Source: Euphorbia lathyris (Eukaryota > Streptophyta > Magnoliopsida > Malpighiales > Euphorbiaceae). From it: a DNA stretch of 64,000 nt. Numbering within the stretch: the first letter of the stretch is position 1; each line of letters opens with the position of its first letter. This document shows positions 1-11,606 of this stretch, piece after piece. The stretch is taken from NCBI RefSeq assembly GCF_963576675.1, contig NC_088916.1:22109501-22173500 (forward strand), written 5' to 3'. A model generated the notes under the pieces. It worked only from the letters and a program-made list of their open reading frames with translations. It did no database searches and had not been told where the DNA came from. The position numbers and the translations under genes are program-made.

Positions 1-4
1 AATT

Positions 5-523
5 TGATGTGATTGAATTCTGAGAGTCCACATGTCAACCTGCAATTGTATAGAAGCAAGGTCAAAAGGGGGTTGTTGTCCGGTGAACCCTCTCTGATGC
101 CTAAGTTAGTTTATGAAAGGACTGAAGGGTGATCATAATCAGTAAACAAAAGATGTAATATAAGCTTAATATAATGAATGAACTTGTCACATTAACCTGA
201 GCTTACTCTATTTATACTGATACCAAGCTATATAAGATGATTATGAGTTGTGGAGAGGGATGGACCATGTAGTAGGAGGAAGTGTGGTCAGATATCGTGG
301 CCTGATATTCCTCAAACTAATTAGGCCCGTGGTTATCGGGATCCGATCATTATGGTAAAGGTTAGATCCTTGACTGGGTCTAGTGAGACCTCCATAATCA
401 AGCTTCATGATACACATTCGTACTACTTGATTTGGACGAGAATATGCCATGTACTCTCTATCTCTAAGAGTTGGTTCGACCCTCTTAGACACCGTATAAC
501 AAAATTATATTCCTATGATATCA
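5..523 (-). repeat. LTR-like repeat, family A, copy 1
   Basis: The segment runs from TGATGTGATTG to TGATATCA. It shares its internal order (the words gatgcctaagttagttta, gtaatataagctta, ctctatttat, gttctctatctc) with the repeats near 11.6, 15.5, 30.5, 32.1 and the split copy at 36.3/56.4 kb. In the split copy this unit abuts a minus-strand gypsy gag, so I read it as an LTR whose sense strand is minus. No internal region of its own is intact here. The strand and the LTR reading are inferred from that copy; the repeat itself is seen directly. Confidence 0.6.
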
Positions 524-584
524 CTAACTTTGTGGTATTTGCTAAATATGACTCTTACCGAAGATCATCCCTGTGAGGTGCCAT

Positions 585-1085
585 TGGGATCACCGGGGAA
601 CACTCTAATGCCAAAGTTAGTATCGATATTGAGAATAATAGTAACTAACAAAAGCACTTTAGTAAATCAGAATACCTAAAACACCTCGAGCTTGAGGTAT
701 TTATATTGGATTCTGTAACCATCTGTAATTAATGATATAGCATGCAAACAGTCTTACTATTAATATTATTTATCACATTTATTGCTCATTCTTTGATTTG
801 TCCATTCTCACCATTGATATGCCATTAATGGTGTTAATTCTTGAGTTGCTTATTCTTGAAGATGTTTCAGGAGGATATAAAGGCGGATATATACAATGTG
901 GCAGATCCCCTTTGCTTCACCATGGCTGGCGTATGTCCATCTTAAGTGGATCTAGGTCTAAGCCACATGGCCCTGTATTATGAGGATAGGTCCTTTTTAT
1001 CCCCTATTTATTATGTTTTTTCCCCAAAGTTAACATACAAGTGTTATCAAAAGCCCACCTAAAACGACTTCAAAGTCCTTTAGGG
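585..1085 (-). repeat. Diverged gypsy LTR, family B, copy 1 (downstream side)
   Basis: From about 672 this stretch is clearly repeated in the same orientation at about 2127-2560. Shared words include gaggtatttatatt, gattctgtaaccatctgtaa and gtggatctaggtctaagcc. The pair brackets a minus-strand pol relic, as two LTRs would. Boundaries are approximate because no clean TG/CA end or target duplication was found. The 1086-1329 interval between this LTR and the pol relic has nothing I recognise. Confidence 0.6.
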
Positions 1086-1329
1086 ATGTTCGTATTCATG
1101 GTGTGCCTAGGATAATTATTGCTCTATTAGGCGCGAATTCCCTTACCACTTGGATGGAAACACGTGGCTCACTAGGCCAGATTTACGAAGCGCCAATGAC
1201 TTTATTTTTTAACAAAGGTGATTTCTTTATGTTTGGAACACCATTTATTCGTCTTCCTCCTAGAAATTTCCTAATTTTAAGGATGTTGTTCCATTTCTTT
1301 GGAGCTTCCATTCTTGATTTCTCAATAGT

Positions 1330-2117
1330 TACATGTAAGTAGTTACGACTGCAAGAGCCATCTTATCTAGCTTGGAATATCGAGTTTCAGCGTCTTTCAA
1401 CACCTTACTGACATAATAAATGGGAAATTGCTAGCCTTCCTCTTCTCGAATGACTATTGTGCATGCCGCCTTATCTGTGACAGATATAGGTATAAATTTC
1501 CCCTCGGATTGGTCTACTCATCAATGGTGGTTCCGTCAAGAACTATTTTATGCCTTCAAAGGCTTGTTGGCAATCTAGTGTCCATTCAAAGGTTTTCTTC
1601 TTCTTGATCACTTCATAGAAGGGTATGCATCATCTAGCTGAGCATGATATGAATCTTCACAGTGCAATGATTCACCCATTCAGCCTTTGGACTTCTTTCA
1701 CATTATGTAGATCTTTCATCTCTAATACTGCCTTTACCTTGTCTGGATTTGCTCCTACCCCTTTCTAACCGATGACATAGCCCAAGAATTTCCCTGAAGT
1801 GGGCCCAAAGGTGCATTTCTCAGGGTTAAGCTTCATATTGTACCGTTGGAGGACTCGTAGGATTTCACTGATATCTTCTGCATGTTTTTCCATAGAGACG
1901 CTTTTAATGATCACATCGTCCACGTATACTGAAAAGTTATTCCTATCTTTTCCTTCGAAAATTTTATTCACCATTCTCTGATATGTGGCTCCTGCATTTT
2001 TCAACCCAAAGGACATTACCTTGAAGCAATAAGTTGTTTGATGGGTAACGAATGAAGTTTTGATCCGATCTGACGGTTCCATCTGAATCTGGTGATAACT
2101 GGATTTGACATCCATGA
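1330..2117 (-). pseudogene. Ty3/gypsy pol relic (RT and start of RNase H)
   Basis: Reading minus, 2115 to 1765 is a continuous reverse-transcriptase core. It starts at MDVKSSYHQIQM (motif A, Asp present), continues through SFGLKNAGATYQRM, has the catalytic YVDD box, and ends with LNPEKCTFG and FLGYVIG. Below 1765 the frame breaks, but RNase H-like text follows, with an IYYVSKVLKDAETRYSKLDK block around 1360-1430. Gag, protease and the rest of pol are missing. The RT starts almost directly against the family B LTR at 2127, so internal deletion has removed the 5' half. The piece is non-functional; the assignment to gypsy is firm from YVDD and the flanking motifs. Confidence 0.85.
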
Positions 2118-2126
2118 AAGAACATA

Positions 2127-2560
2127 CCTAAAATACCTCAAGATTGAGGTATTTATATTAGATTCTGTAACCATCTGTAATTAATGATATAACATGTGAA
2201 TAGTCTTACTATTAATATTCTTCATCATATTTATTGCTTATTCTTTGGATTTGTCCATTCCCACCATTAATATGTCATTAATGGTGTTAATTCCTGAGTT
2301 ATTCTTAATAACGTTTCAGGAGGATATAAGGGTGGATATATACCACGTGGCGGATCCCCTTTGTTTCACCATGACTGGCGTATGTTCATCTCAAGTGGAT
2401 CTAGGTCTAAGCCGCGTGGCCATATATTATGCCAATAGATCCTTTTATCCTTTTTATTGCGCTTTTGCCCCAAAATTAACATATGGTGTTATCACTTTGA
2501 TATGGAAGTTTCCACCTAGACCACCCAACATAGGTGTCTTCAAAGATCTCCTCTAGGATT
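2127..2560 (-). repeat. Diverged gypsy LTR, family B, copy 2 (upstream side)
   Basis: This is a direct repeat of about 672-1085 with scattered substitutions. It contains gaggtatttatatt, gattctgtaaccatctgtaa, a ggcggatcccctttg segment and gtggatctaggtctaagcc. It lies just upstream (minus sense) of the RT relic, as a 5' LTR would. The divergence between the copies marks an old insertion. Confidence 0.6.
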
Positions 2561-3488
2561 TATCCGATATATATATATAATTTGATACAGGCCCGTCCCT
2601 GAGCCTGGGCAGGAGGGGCGTTTGCCCAGGGCCCAAGGATTAGAGAGTACCCAGTTATAGTAATATATAGTACTAAGTTCTTTAAACTATACTTGATTAA
2701 ATTAAAAATATATATATTTTGATTAAAAACATCATCATCAGATTCTTTCCAAATTAAAAACGTTGACATTAGATTAAAATTCAAAAAAAATTATACTTGA
2801 TTAAAAATATGAGCATCAGTTACCAAATTTTCTAATTTAGCTCAAATTCTTTCCAAATTTTCTAATAAAAATATTGGACATCAATTCCCTAATTTATCTC
2901 AGGGCCCGTTTGGTAAGATGTAATGGGCTTTGTAATGGAATGCCCATTACATTGAAAGGCCATTACCATGTTTGGTTGCACTTCAAAATTTTGTTGTAAT
3001 GGAATGAGAAATCCATAGATTAAATTTTGTTTAACAACCATTGTAATCCTCATTACATATAAAAATGGATTGAATTCTCATTACATTCAACAAGTAATCT
3101 TAATTTCTATCTTTAAAGTTCCATCTAACCTCTCATTTTTCAAATCTCACTTCTCATCATTTTCAAAAACGCAAAAACTAGAAAACCTAAAAACGAAAAA
3201 AAAGCAAAAAAAATAAATATGAAAAATAAGAAAATGAGAAAATAGAAAAAAACGGTGAAAATGGAAAACGAAAAACGAGAAAAATGTTAAAAAAATACTA
3301 TGAAAACACGGAAAATTATATACTAATTTCACGATTTTCATGTGTTTTTTTTATTGATTTTAATTATGTAAATAAAATTTGCGATTATATTTAACTAAGT
3401 AAACATAAGTAATGTAATGCTAATTACATTTCATCATTTTTTTAACCAAACATGGTAATGGAATCACCATTCTATTCCATTACATTAC

Positions 3489-5001
3489 GGGCTCGTTTGG
3501 TTCGCGGAATAGAGGGGGAATAGAATAGCCTATTCCTAAAGAATAACTATTCCCACCTTTGGTTGATTTTTTTTTATGGAATAGCTATTCCATGGAATCC
3601 CTATTCTTTGATTTCATGGAATAGCTATTCTTCAATTTAGGTTAGGAATAGCTTATTCCTAATATTATATTTTTGTAATTTACAAAATTATCCTCCATTA
3701 AATCCTCAATCTTTTCTCTAATCACTTTCCCAAATCTTATAAATTTTGGTCAACCCATAATTTATATCATATAAAACGTGAAAAATGGAAAAATGACGAA
3801 AACATTAAAAAATGTAAAATACGAAAAATATGAAACACAAAAAATGTGAAAATGTTACAAACACGAGAATATGCAAAAAATAAAATACGCGAAAAACATG
3901 AAAACGTGAACAAATGCGAAAAACACGAAGACGCAAAAAAAAGCAAACACACGAAAAACATAAAATAGGAATAGTGCGAAAAAGTGACAAAACACGAAAT
4001 ATTAAAAAACGTGAAAAATAAAAATACGAAAATGCAAAAAAAATACGAAAAATGCTAAAACACAAAAACGTGACAATATGTGAAAAACATGAAAATGCGA
4101 AAAACGCAAACAAAACACGAAAACGTTAAAAACAAAAAAAATATGAAAAATACGAAAAACATGGAAAAACGTGAATAACACGAAAAAGTAACAAAATACA
4201 AAAAATACAAAAACGCGAAAAAAAACAAAAAAGGGGAAAAACCGAAAAAACTAAAACGTGAAAAATCGAAAAAATGCAAAATAAAACACAATAACATGAC
4301 AAAACGTGAACAAACGGAAAAAACAAGAAAACTTGGGAAACACGGCAAAACATAAAAAAACGTTACAAACGCATTTTTCGTGTTTTTAACACTTTTTCAT
4401 GTTTTCGTGTTTTTCGATTTTTTCACGTTTTTCATTTTTTTTTCACATTTTCGTGTTTTCCACTTTTTTCATGTTTTTGTGTTTTTTACGGTTTGCACAT
4501 TTTTTTGTGTTTTTTCATATTTTGCGTGTGTGTTTTTTTTTGTGTTAACACGTTTATATGTTTTCGCGTTTTCACCATTTTCCACTTTTATCTCATTTTT
4601 TTCTTTTGTTTTTGTTTTTTTTACCTCTCTTTTTTCGTGTTTTTATAATTTTTCCGTTTTCATGTTCTTATTGTTTTTTCGTTTTTAATGTATTTTTCGT
4701 GTTTTTTTCGTCTTTCGTGTTTCCCATTTTTCTATTTTTTATATATTTTTTAAAATAATATATATTAAATATTTGAACAATTTATAGTAAAAAATTAAAA
4801 TTTTAAAATAAATAAGAAATTACATTTGAGGATAATATTGTCTTTTTAATAAAAAAATTATCTATTCCATTCTACCTTATTCCATCAACCAAACATAGGA
4901 ATAGTAATTCCTAAGAATTTCTATTCTATTCTTTGCTATTCTATTCCTTTGGAATAACCATTCTATTCCATTCCATTCTATTCCGCGAACCAAACGGCAC
5001 C
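3489..5001. mobile_element. Inner TIR/foldback element with TAC target duplication
   Basis: The terminal inverted repeat GGGCTCGTTTGGTTCGCGGA is mirrored by TCCGCGAACCAAACGGCACC. It is flanked by TAC at 3486-3488 and 5002-5004. Inside the ends are repeats of the ggaatag/attcc word on both sides. A 3-bp duplication and these ends fit a PIF/Harbinger-type non-autonomous element, though TAC departs from the usual TWA. The centre is filled by the complementary arms described separately. No transposase gene is seen. Confidence 0.7.
3770..4745. repeat. Giant inverted A-rich/T-rich simple-repeat arms
   Basis: From about 3770 to 4376 the strand is a degenerate array of units like cgaaaaacatgaaaacgtg. 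From about 4377 to 4745 it switches abruptly to the complementary array (cgtgtttttcatgttttcg). The two arms face each other across a junction near 4375 and could fold into a long imperfect hairpin. Long open frames rich in Phe and Ser in this region are by-products of the T-rich composition and not genes. Confidence 0.75.
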
Positions 5002-5921
5002 TACAAGTTTGATTACATTACAATTGTGATTACATTACATTGCATTACGTCATACCAAACGCACCCTCGGAGTATTTCCATAATTATCTCTCACATCCAT
5101 CAATCCTAACAAAATTATTAATTTATCTATCTCTTCTTTAATCACCAATCCCAAAGAATATTGAACGGTAATATTGTCCTTCATCTTCAGTTCATCTTCA
5201 ATTCATCAAGCTATATAATCAATTTTGTTCTCTAATCACATCATTATGAAACTTCCAATTGCTAATAGCTTTTTTTTTGTCTTTGAAAAACGCTATCAGA
5301 TTCTGATTTACTTGGTCTTCAGAGACATTTGGGAGAAACGCATCAAAATCTTCCAATTTAAAAAACTTAGCCCCTAAAGCCCGTTAAGTGAGATGATTTT
5401 TAGATTTGATTTTTCATTTTTCTGTTATCATGTTTTGTGCTTTGAAGAGCATAAAATCTATTAGAACTATTTCATAATTTATTACATTTGAGAATTTTGC
5501 ATCTAAAAATACTCATAGACATCATTTTGTATAAGAAATTGGGTACTTAAAACAATATAAAATGTTTTTTTCATATGAAATGTTTTTATTAGATCGTTTG
5601 TTAAATGTAACAAAAAAAAATGCATTTTTAAGTAATATTCTTTTATACAATTAACTTTTTTATTTTATTTTTTACTTATATTTATTTATTAGGGCCACTT
5701 GGTAACTCGTCCTTGGCCTTTAAAATCTCAGGATCGGCACTGATATAGTCATCAAAATTGGAATTATATATTTATTGTGGAGGGAATAAGAAAGAAGAGA
5801 AAAAGTGGGAGCAATAAATAAATAAATAAATAAAGGCGTTTATGTTATCCACAATTCTGAACCTCTCAACTTACATTCACGAGTAGAAGGAGTGGATATA
5901 GTCTAAAAGCAAAGAAAGAAG

Positions 5922-7235
5922 ATGGAGAAGCTCTTTAGGAATATCAACACCACCAATAAAATCATGCTGATCGTGCCTTCTCCTCCTACACCACTTCTAC
6001 TTTCACATCATCAATTCACTCACACCAAACCCAGAATTGTCTCCACTTTTGCTGCAAAATCCAATGGATTTTCCATCAATTCAGTATGTATTTTTTTTCA
6101 ATCTAGTTGAATATTCTCAACATTTACATTATTGATAAACTTGCATCGATGATAAGGGGAAACTGGGAATTGATGAGTGAGTTCTTAATTGCAAATGATA
6201 TTTACTATTTATAGTACATTAATTAATTAGCGTCTGTAGCTCAGTGGATAGAGCGTCTGTTTCCTAAGCAGAAAGTCGTAGGTTCGACCCCTACCTGACG
6301 CGGTTCTTTTTATGATTTTTTTTTCATTTTGAAAAATAGATAAATTTTGAGGTATTTGAAGTTTGCAAGGAATTTAGAGAATGCTAAGTTTAGAAATTGC
6401 ATAAATAATAGATCTTGTAAAATTTAAAAAATATAAGACTGTTTTACAAATCGGTTAAACACTTAAGTTTTTCATTTTAATAAAAAAAAATGTATTTTGT
6501 CGTGAAGCTTGTCGTTAAAGGATTTGTGAATCAATTTTTCATGTGAAAATAATAATAATATTTATCAAATCATCATGTTATTTAATACTTTTTAATATTT
6601 ATATTATTTAATATTTATTTTTTCGAAGTTCAATTTTTACTTCTATCACCTGAGACTTCATAATTTACATTGCTTTGCAGATTTTTAGTGGCTGCAAAGT
6701 ATGTGGAGGCAAAAATGCGATTGAGTGTCCAGGGTGCAAGGTTTTATTTTATCAACCTTGAATAACAAAAATATTATTAGTAAAAAGATATATCAAATAA
6801 ATATATTTGTAGGCAATTTTTGTGGAGATATGATGAGAATAGAGATGAGAATTATATAATTAATAATAAATTTTGATCTCAGGGAACGGGAAAAAACAAA
6901 AAGAATGGGAATATCTTTGAGCGTTGGAAGTAAGTTCTTTTGCCTATTTCCCGACTACCGAATTATTTATATATAAAGTATGGATTAATTATAATAAACT
7001 TTCTAATGTTGCTTTGAAAATTATTTAAATGATTAAATTTAACAATTATAAATATTATTTATATCAAATTAAGTATAAGATATTTAATTGAAATAGTATA
7101 CACAATCACATAAAGAGAAATGTAATATAAATTTAATGTGAATTTAGGTGTTATGATTGTCAAGGATTTGGAATGAAAAGTTGTCCAGGTTGCGGCAAAG
7201 GAGGACTCACACCAGAACAAAGAGGGGAAAGATAG
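5922..7235 (+). CDS. Plastid-type DnaJ-like zinc-finger protein (BSD2/LQY1-like), 4 exons
   Basis: Exons 5922-6083, 6681-6740, 6883-6929 and 7148-7235 have GT/AG borders and join in frame to 118 codons plus TAG. Residues 1-54 are rich in Ser, Thr and Pro with no acidic run after residue 2, like a chloroplast transit peptide. The remainder is a DnaJ-type cysteine-rich domain: CKVCGG, CPGCKGTG, CYDCQGFG and CPGCGKGG, four CxxC units that would bind two zinc ions. It has no J domain. Plant proteins of this type (BSD2, LQY1 and relatives) act in plastids as folding or assembly factors for Rubisco or photosystem II; which role applies here is unknown. Intron 1 (6084-6680) contains a tRNA-Arg gene on the same strand. 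The start is the first ATG of the open frame. The gene looks intact. Confidence 0.8.
6230..6302 (+). tRNA. tRNA-Arg (anticodon CCT)
   Basis: A complete cloverleaf is visible. The acceptor stem GCGTCTG pairs with CTGACGC with one T-T mismatch, and the discriminator is G. The D stem is GCTC/GAGC. The anticodon stem TCTGT/GCAGA holds the loop TTCCTAA, giving anticodon CCT (reads AGG, arginine). The T arm is GTAGG-TTCGACC-CCTAC. There is no intron and no encoded CCA, as expected for a nuclear gene. It lies in intron 1 of the zinc-finger gene, same strand. Internal A and B boxes match pol III consensus. Confidence 0.97.
6307..6311 (+). terminator. Pol III T-run terminator of tRNA-Arg
   Basis: A run of five T begins five bases after the tRNA 3' end, with a second longer T-run a few bases further on. 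This is the usual RNA polymerase III stop. Confidence 0.75.
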
Positions 7236-8354
7236 ATTTCTCATCTTATTCAAACCTATTATAATGTGTTCTCTTTTTGTAATTCAAATGTTATTAAGGA
7301 ATTTCTGTGGAGATACAATGAGAATTCCTGCTTATAGGGGATCGTTGAGAATTCCTGCTTACAGGGGATCCTAGAGAGGCCATCGCCCCTCAATTCCGGC
7401 AAAAAATAATGAAAAATTAGTTTTACTGACGGATAATTCTAAAGCTAAACATAAAATTCTACCGATAATTTCATTAGTTGCGGAATTTGGGACGAACTTG
7501 TAGGTATGGAATTAGGGACGAATTTACCACTCATTCTTAATCTCCTGAAAATTTGTGTTTTCTTACCGAATTTTTGTCCATCGACCTCAAATTTTCGGTT
7601 TAGGTTCCGCCACTGCCAACAAAGATGTAGATCTTTACCTAATCCATCCCATATGTAGAAAAATACTTTGCCCCATCCCGAGAGAGAGGTCTTCAGCAGT
7701 CAAGAGCAGGTCTAATAGATATATAGCTGAGTTCATCTCGAAACTGAAAGATAGAGACACAACTACCTAGACCCGGCTTCTGACTACGACATCTCACAGC
7801 ATAATGATTCAGAGTCAAGCCCAGTTCATCAACCTACTTCTGATGAGGCAGATGAATCACCAGCAAGGGAGCAATATTCAATTGCTAAGAACAATATTCC
7901 AAAGAACTTATGAGGAAAATAAATAGAGATTCTTCATTTCTATTGGGACGGATTCTTGTCGAGATAAGAATCCCCATGGGGATAAGGACAAAGATCACCG
8001 TCTCCTTTCCCAATTCCCAACTCATTCCATATGTAGAAGAATACTTTTTCTTATCCTCAACTCGTAGACAAAATAAATAGACATTTCTCATCCCTAATAG
8101 GATAGACCTCTGTCGAGAATGAATAAGCTTCATCTCGTTTCCAATTCTAATTCTGATTAGAACTAATCAAAATCTATATAAAGGTTTTATTTTTAAACAA
8201 GGTAGAATACATAAGAATACAATTAATTTTAACATGCCCTTTCGAGAACTTTTTTCTACTCAAAACTCTTTCTACTCAATTATCTCTAAGTCTCTTATTT
8301 TGCTATAAACGGCGAACCTTTCTTACACGACATCCTTTTAGTACAAGAACACAC
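7236..8354. other. Intergenic spacer with a short tandem duplication
   Basis: No gene is recognised between the zinc-finger gene and the 3' end of the transporter gene. A 27-bp unit (tgagaattcctgcttaYagg...) occurs twice in tandem at about 7319-7372. Words such as agaatccccatggggat and ccatatgtagaa recur at 7650 and 8030 and suggest decayed repeat DNA. Confidence 0.5.
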
Positions 8355-10898
8355 TTAATTTTGACATGCCCGTCGATAAATGTAAGACCTAGCAAAATAC
8401 AAGTAGGCAAAGAAACCCAGTGCACTAAGTCCAGCAAGGAGGCAATAGAAATAATCAAGATGAGCCTTATTCAGATTGCTAGAAAACCAGCTCTCTTCTC
8501 CATTTCTACCACTTATTTTGTCAATGGCATACACAATAAAGCTACTTAAGAAGTTTCCTACCCCAATTACACTCAAATATAGTGAAAGTCCCACACTTCT
8601 GAAATCCTCAGGAACTTGATCATAGAAAAACTCCTGAAGGCCAACTATGGTGAACACATCCGAAACGCCACATAATACGTACTGAGGAACTAACCACCAA
8701 ATGCTCATTGGAATCGTGTCGTTTGGCAGATCGATCATCCCATATTCTTTAGCTGTTTCAAGTCTCTTTTTCTCTACAATAGCTGCAATCACCATAGATA
8801 AAGCAGATGCACACATTCCGGTTCCGATTCTTTGAAGCATTGTAATGCCAGAGGGATTTCCTGTTAAGTATCTAACCACAGGGATAAAAACACGGTCGTA
8901 GACTGGAATTAAGACAATTATTGCAAAACCAATAAAGGTTTGAAGTGAAGCAGCTGGAATTTGAAAGCCTGCAGAAATTGTTCTATCCATTGTAACTCCT
9001 TGTTTTGTGAAGAAAGTCGTGGTTTGAGCAAACACAATTGCATATACCAAGCTAGTAGACCATATTGGAATAAGCCGAACAAATGCTTTTATTTCTTCGA
9101 CGTGGCTAATACTCTGCGCCTCTCGATCTTCTGCTAACAGTCCCTCGCTCAGAAACCTGTCAATTTTTTTTTTTTTTGGTTGTCAATGATTCATGAATTA
9201 TTTAGCCGGTGAAAAAGTCTCAAATTTAACAACTAAAAAGGTTGTTATATGCTCACTTGGATGCCTCAGAACTTTGATTCTCCTCTATAGATACGTGTGC
9301 AGATGTTCTTCGATATCTAACCACACCACGAATGGCTCTACCAATCTGTGTAAGTGAATTGTTGTCCTCCTTTTTTATACTATACCTATAAGTTTTAGTT
9401 CCAAGCAAGAAAACAAGTAATGCAGCTAACATCACCAAGCAAGGGATACCAAATCCGAGAACCCAGTTAAGGTTTTCTTGGATGTAGATAACAACCACAA
9501 GTGTTATGTTAATCCCTACAGCTGTACTAAAATACCACCAATTGAAAAACGAGCTCTTTGCTCTACTTTCCTCTGGATCTTGTCCATCGAATTGATCAGC
9601 TCCGAAAGCTTGAAGGCAAGGTTTATGCGCACCTTGTCCAAGAGCTACTAGATATAGAGAAGAGAAGAATAAGATCATCAAGAACCAAGGAGGTGAACAT
9701 GATTTTCCATTGTTGATGTTTTCGCATTCAGAAATATCAAGTGAAGTTAGGGCAGCTGATAGTGTCAACAAGCCTAATCCCTGGAAGGCATTTCCATTTC
9801 AAGTCAAGTTGATAAGTAATTAACATTGGTAGCACATAACAAAATGCTAAAATGTCTAATTCTCATTCTAATAATTCATCTAAAAGCAAACTATTAACTA
9901 AAATAAAGATCATAAAAGTAATAAATATACCAGTATGAACTTGCCTGGTGAATTAAACATTAATCATAATGTGAAAGATACTTTATCAATTGGTAATGGA
10001 GCTATCCCTTTGCAGTTATTATGCATTATTTTTGTTCTACATATTCAATCAAACAGTTTGAGTTTCAGAAAGTTAAAATTTGATGTTTTTAAGATGGCAA
10101 TCTATCAAAAATAAAGGACATTCCTTTCTAAGAAAGATGAAAAGTTATAAAATTCTGGATTTCATAAGAATTTCACTGAACCTATAACCCCACCATGAAA
10201 GGACTTTTGCTTTTCTATGAAAAAAGGACTTTTGTCATTCCTTACTACTAAATAAAAATAAACGAGACAAATAAGAAAATACCAAACAATCAAAAAAAAT
10301 TACAACCAGTTTGAAAAATTCACTATCCATTAATTGACAAGGGATTATGAATTTGGTACCAAATCAAATCCAGTTGAATTTCTGCTTGAAGTCAAAAGTC
10401 AAAACCACAAAAATTTCTTATGGAAAAATCTCAAGTCTAGCAAAAGGGATTATGAATTTGAATCAAAAATAGATGGAGTGATTGATTGATAAGTAATTAC
10501 CAAAATGTAGATCAAAGAAGCAACTATAACAGTACGGAATCGGCCAAGAAAGGAATCAGCAACAACCCCTCCTAAAAGAGGCAGAAGCGCGGCGGTGCCG
10601 GACCACGTGTTGACATTCTCAGCCGCAGTTGCCGTCGACTGGCCAAGTGGACCAGTAAGATACGATATAAGATTGGAAGCTATCCCAAAATATGCGAATC
10701 TTTCCGCCAATTCCACCGCTACCAACACCCAAAAACATGCTTTCAGCTCATACAATTTATTTATTAGTGCAATGGACGATATACAAATGAAATTGGGGAC
10801 CAACCTATAATGAAACTAGCTGAAGTCCAGCCACCGGAGGTTGACCGACGAACCGGGTGGGCTTTGTAGTCAAGGAAACCATCCACCGTTTCATCCAT
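8355..10898 (-). CDS. NRT1/PTR family transporter (NPF5-like), 4 exons
   Basis: Exons on the minus strand are 10898-10805, 10718-10501, 9780-9257 and 9156-8355. All borders are GT/AG and the sum is 1638 nt, giving 545 aa plus TAA. The N-terminus [12 protein letters not shown]...GGWTSASFI is typical of the NPF5 clade. The ExxER proton-coupling motif is present as [11 protein letters not shown]. Also seen are [50 protein letters not shown] and FFNWWYF, all family signatures, followed by about twelve membrane segments split by a charged loop near residue 270. NPF proteins are proton-coupled carriers of nitrate, peptides or hormones at the plasma membrane or tonoplast; some NPF5 members move nitrate out of vacuoles. 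The substrate here cannot be read from sequence. It shows no frameshift or missing segment and length is normal. The spacer 10899-11136 is unremarkable. Confidence 0.93.
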
Positions 10899-11136
10899 GA
10901 GAAGTGACTTTTGAAAATGAAGAAGAAGAGTTGTTGGATCATCATCATAATATAATTAGAAGTCATTTTCTGCTGTTGAAGCGTGTTGCTCGTTTCTCTT
11001 TAAAACTGAATTTTCAATTTGTATGTTGAACTTGAAACCAAAACCATTCTTTTCAAATTGAAACTTCTCTATTTTCTTGCAATTTCACTTCTACGGTTGT
11101 ATCTTAAAACCGCAAACTCAACCCAAACACATTTCA

Positions 11137-11600
11137 TTTTTTTGGAAAGGAATAGAAAGTATTATTGAGTGGAAGACAAAAAAAAAAAAAAAGAAAAAAA
11201 AAAAAAAAAAAAGCAAATTGTCACTCACTACTGTAAGATAAAGAACTGACTGCTCGGGCTAGACAGTGAGCGGCACAGTTCGCTGACCGTTTAACAAAAA
11301 GATAGATACATCATCAAATAATCAATTCAGAGAGATATGAAATCAAATGATGTTCCTTAATCGCAAGAACTACTGATAAACATTCCGACCGAATCTCCAC
11401 ATTTTTAAAACCACAACCTTTAATCCATGATAGTGCCTCTTTAACAGCCATAGCTTCTATCAGAATCGGCTCAAAACATCCATTCAATCCACCATGACTA
11501 GCAAATAAACAAGAGCCCGTGTGATCCCTCAGAAATAAACGCAAAAAAGCAGTAACCCTCATTATGAAACAGGCCAGCATCAACGTTGCAGGCAATCAAG
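11137..11600 (-). mobile_element. LINE 3' fragment with RNase H domain
   Basis: On the minus strand 11595-11314 encodes an RNase H (RVT_3-like) piece: residues around CFEPILIEAMAVKEAL and VEIRSECLSVVLAI match the conserved E and D blocks of plant LINE RNase H. The T-run at about 11137-11143 (plus strand) would be the poly(A) tail. It is followed by tggaaaggaatagaaag, similar to the 3' end of the full LINE at 19.9 kb. A second A-rich stretch lies at 11173-11212. The piece is 5' truncated and cannot move by itself. Confidence 0.7.
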
Positions 11601-11606
11601 TTTCAT

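Larger units (their letters stand above)
2902..5066. mobile_element. Middle TIR element of the nest, MITE-like
   Basis: The left end GGGCCCGTTTGGTAAGATG is mirrored by the right end, whose complement begins GGGTGCGTTTGGTATGACG. Next to the ends are runs of related TGTAATG/CATTACA words. This architecture (G-rich CGTTTGG ends, repeated short words) is that of plant PIF/Harbinger-like or hAT-like non-autonomous elements. Flanking target duplications are not clear. A further element is inserted at 3489-5001. It has no coding capacity. Confidence 0.6.
2588..5742. mobile_element. Outer TIR element of a three-level nest, hAT-like
   Basis: The ends form an imperfect inverted repeat: CAGGCCCGTCCCTGAG at the left, and CTCAGGATCGGCACTG at the right, whose complement reads CAGTGCCGATCCTGAG. 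The sub-terminal gagtacccag and ttgggtact also mirror each other. CAG ends suggest a hAT-like or related non-autonomous element. I could not find a convincing 8-bp target duplication; only ATA is shared at the edges. No transposase coding is visible in its own sequence (2588-2901 and 5067-5742). Two younger elements interrupt it. Confidence 0.5.

Noticed and set aside
3770..4745. CRISPR-like spaced repeats
   Set aside because: Units are degenerate, of varying spacing and A/T simple; this is a plant nuclear transposon.
3767..4758. Phe/Ser-rich open frames resembling membrane proteins
   Set aside because: Produced by the T-rich simple-repeat arms of the foldback-like element; no conserved start or codon pattern.
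7555..7770. 71-codon frame as a gene downstream of the zinc-finger gene
   Set aside because: Compositionally ordinary, no domain, and located in decayed repeat text.
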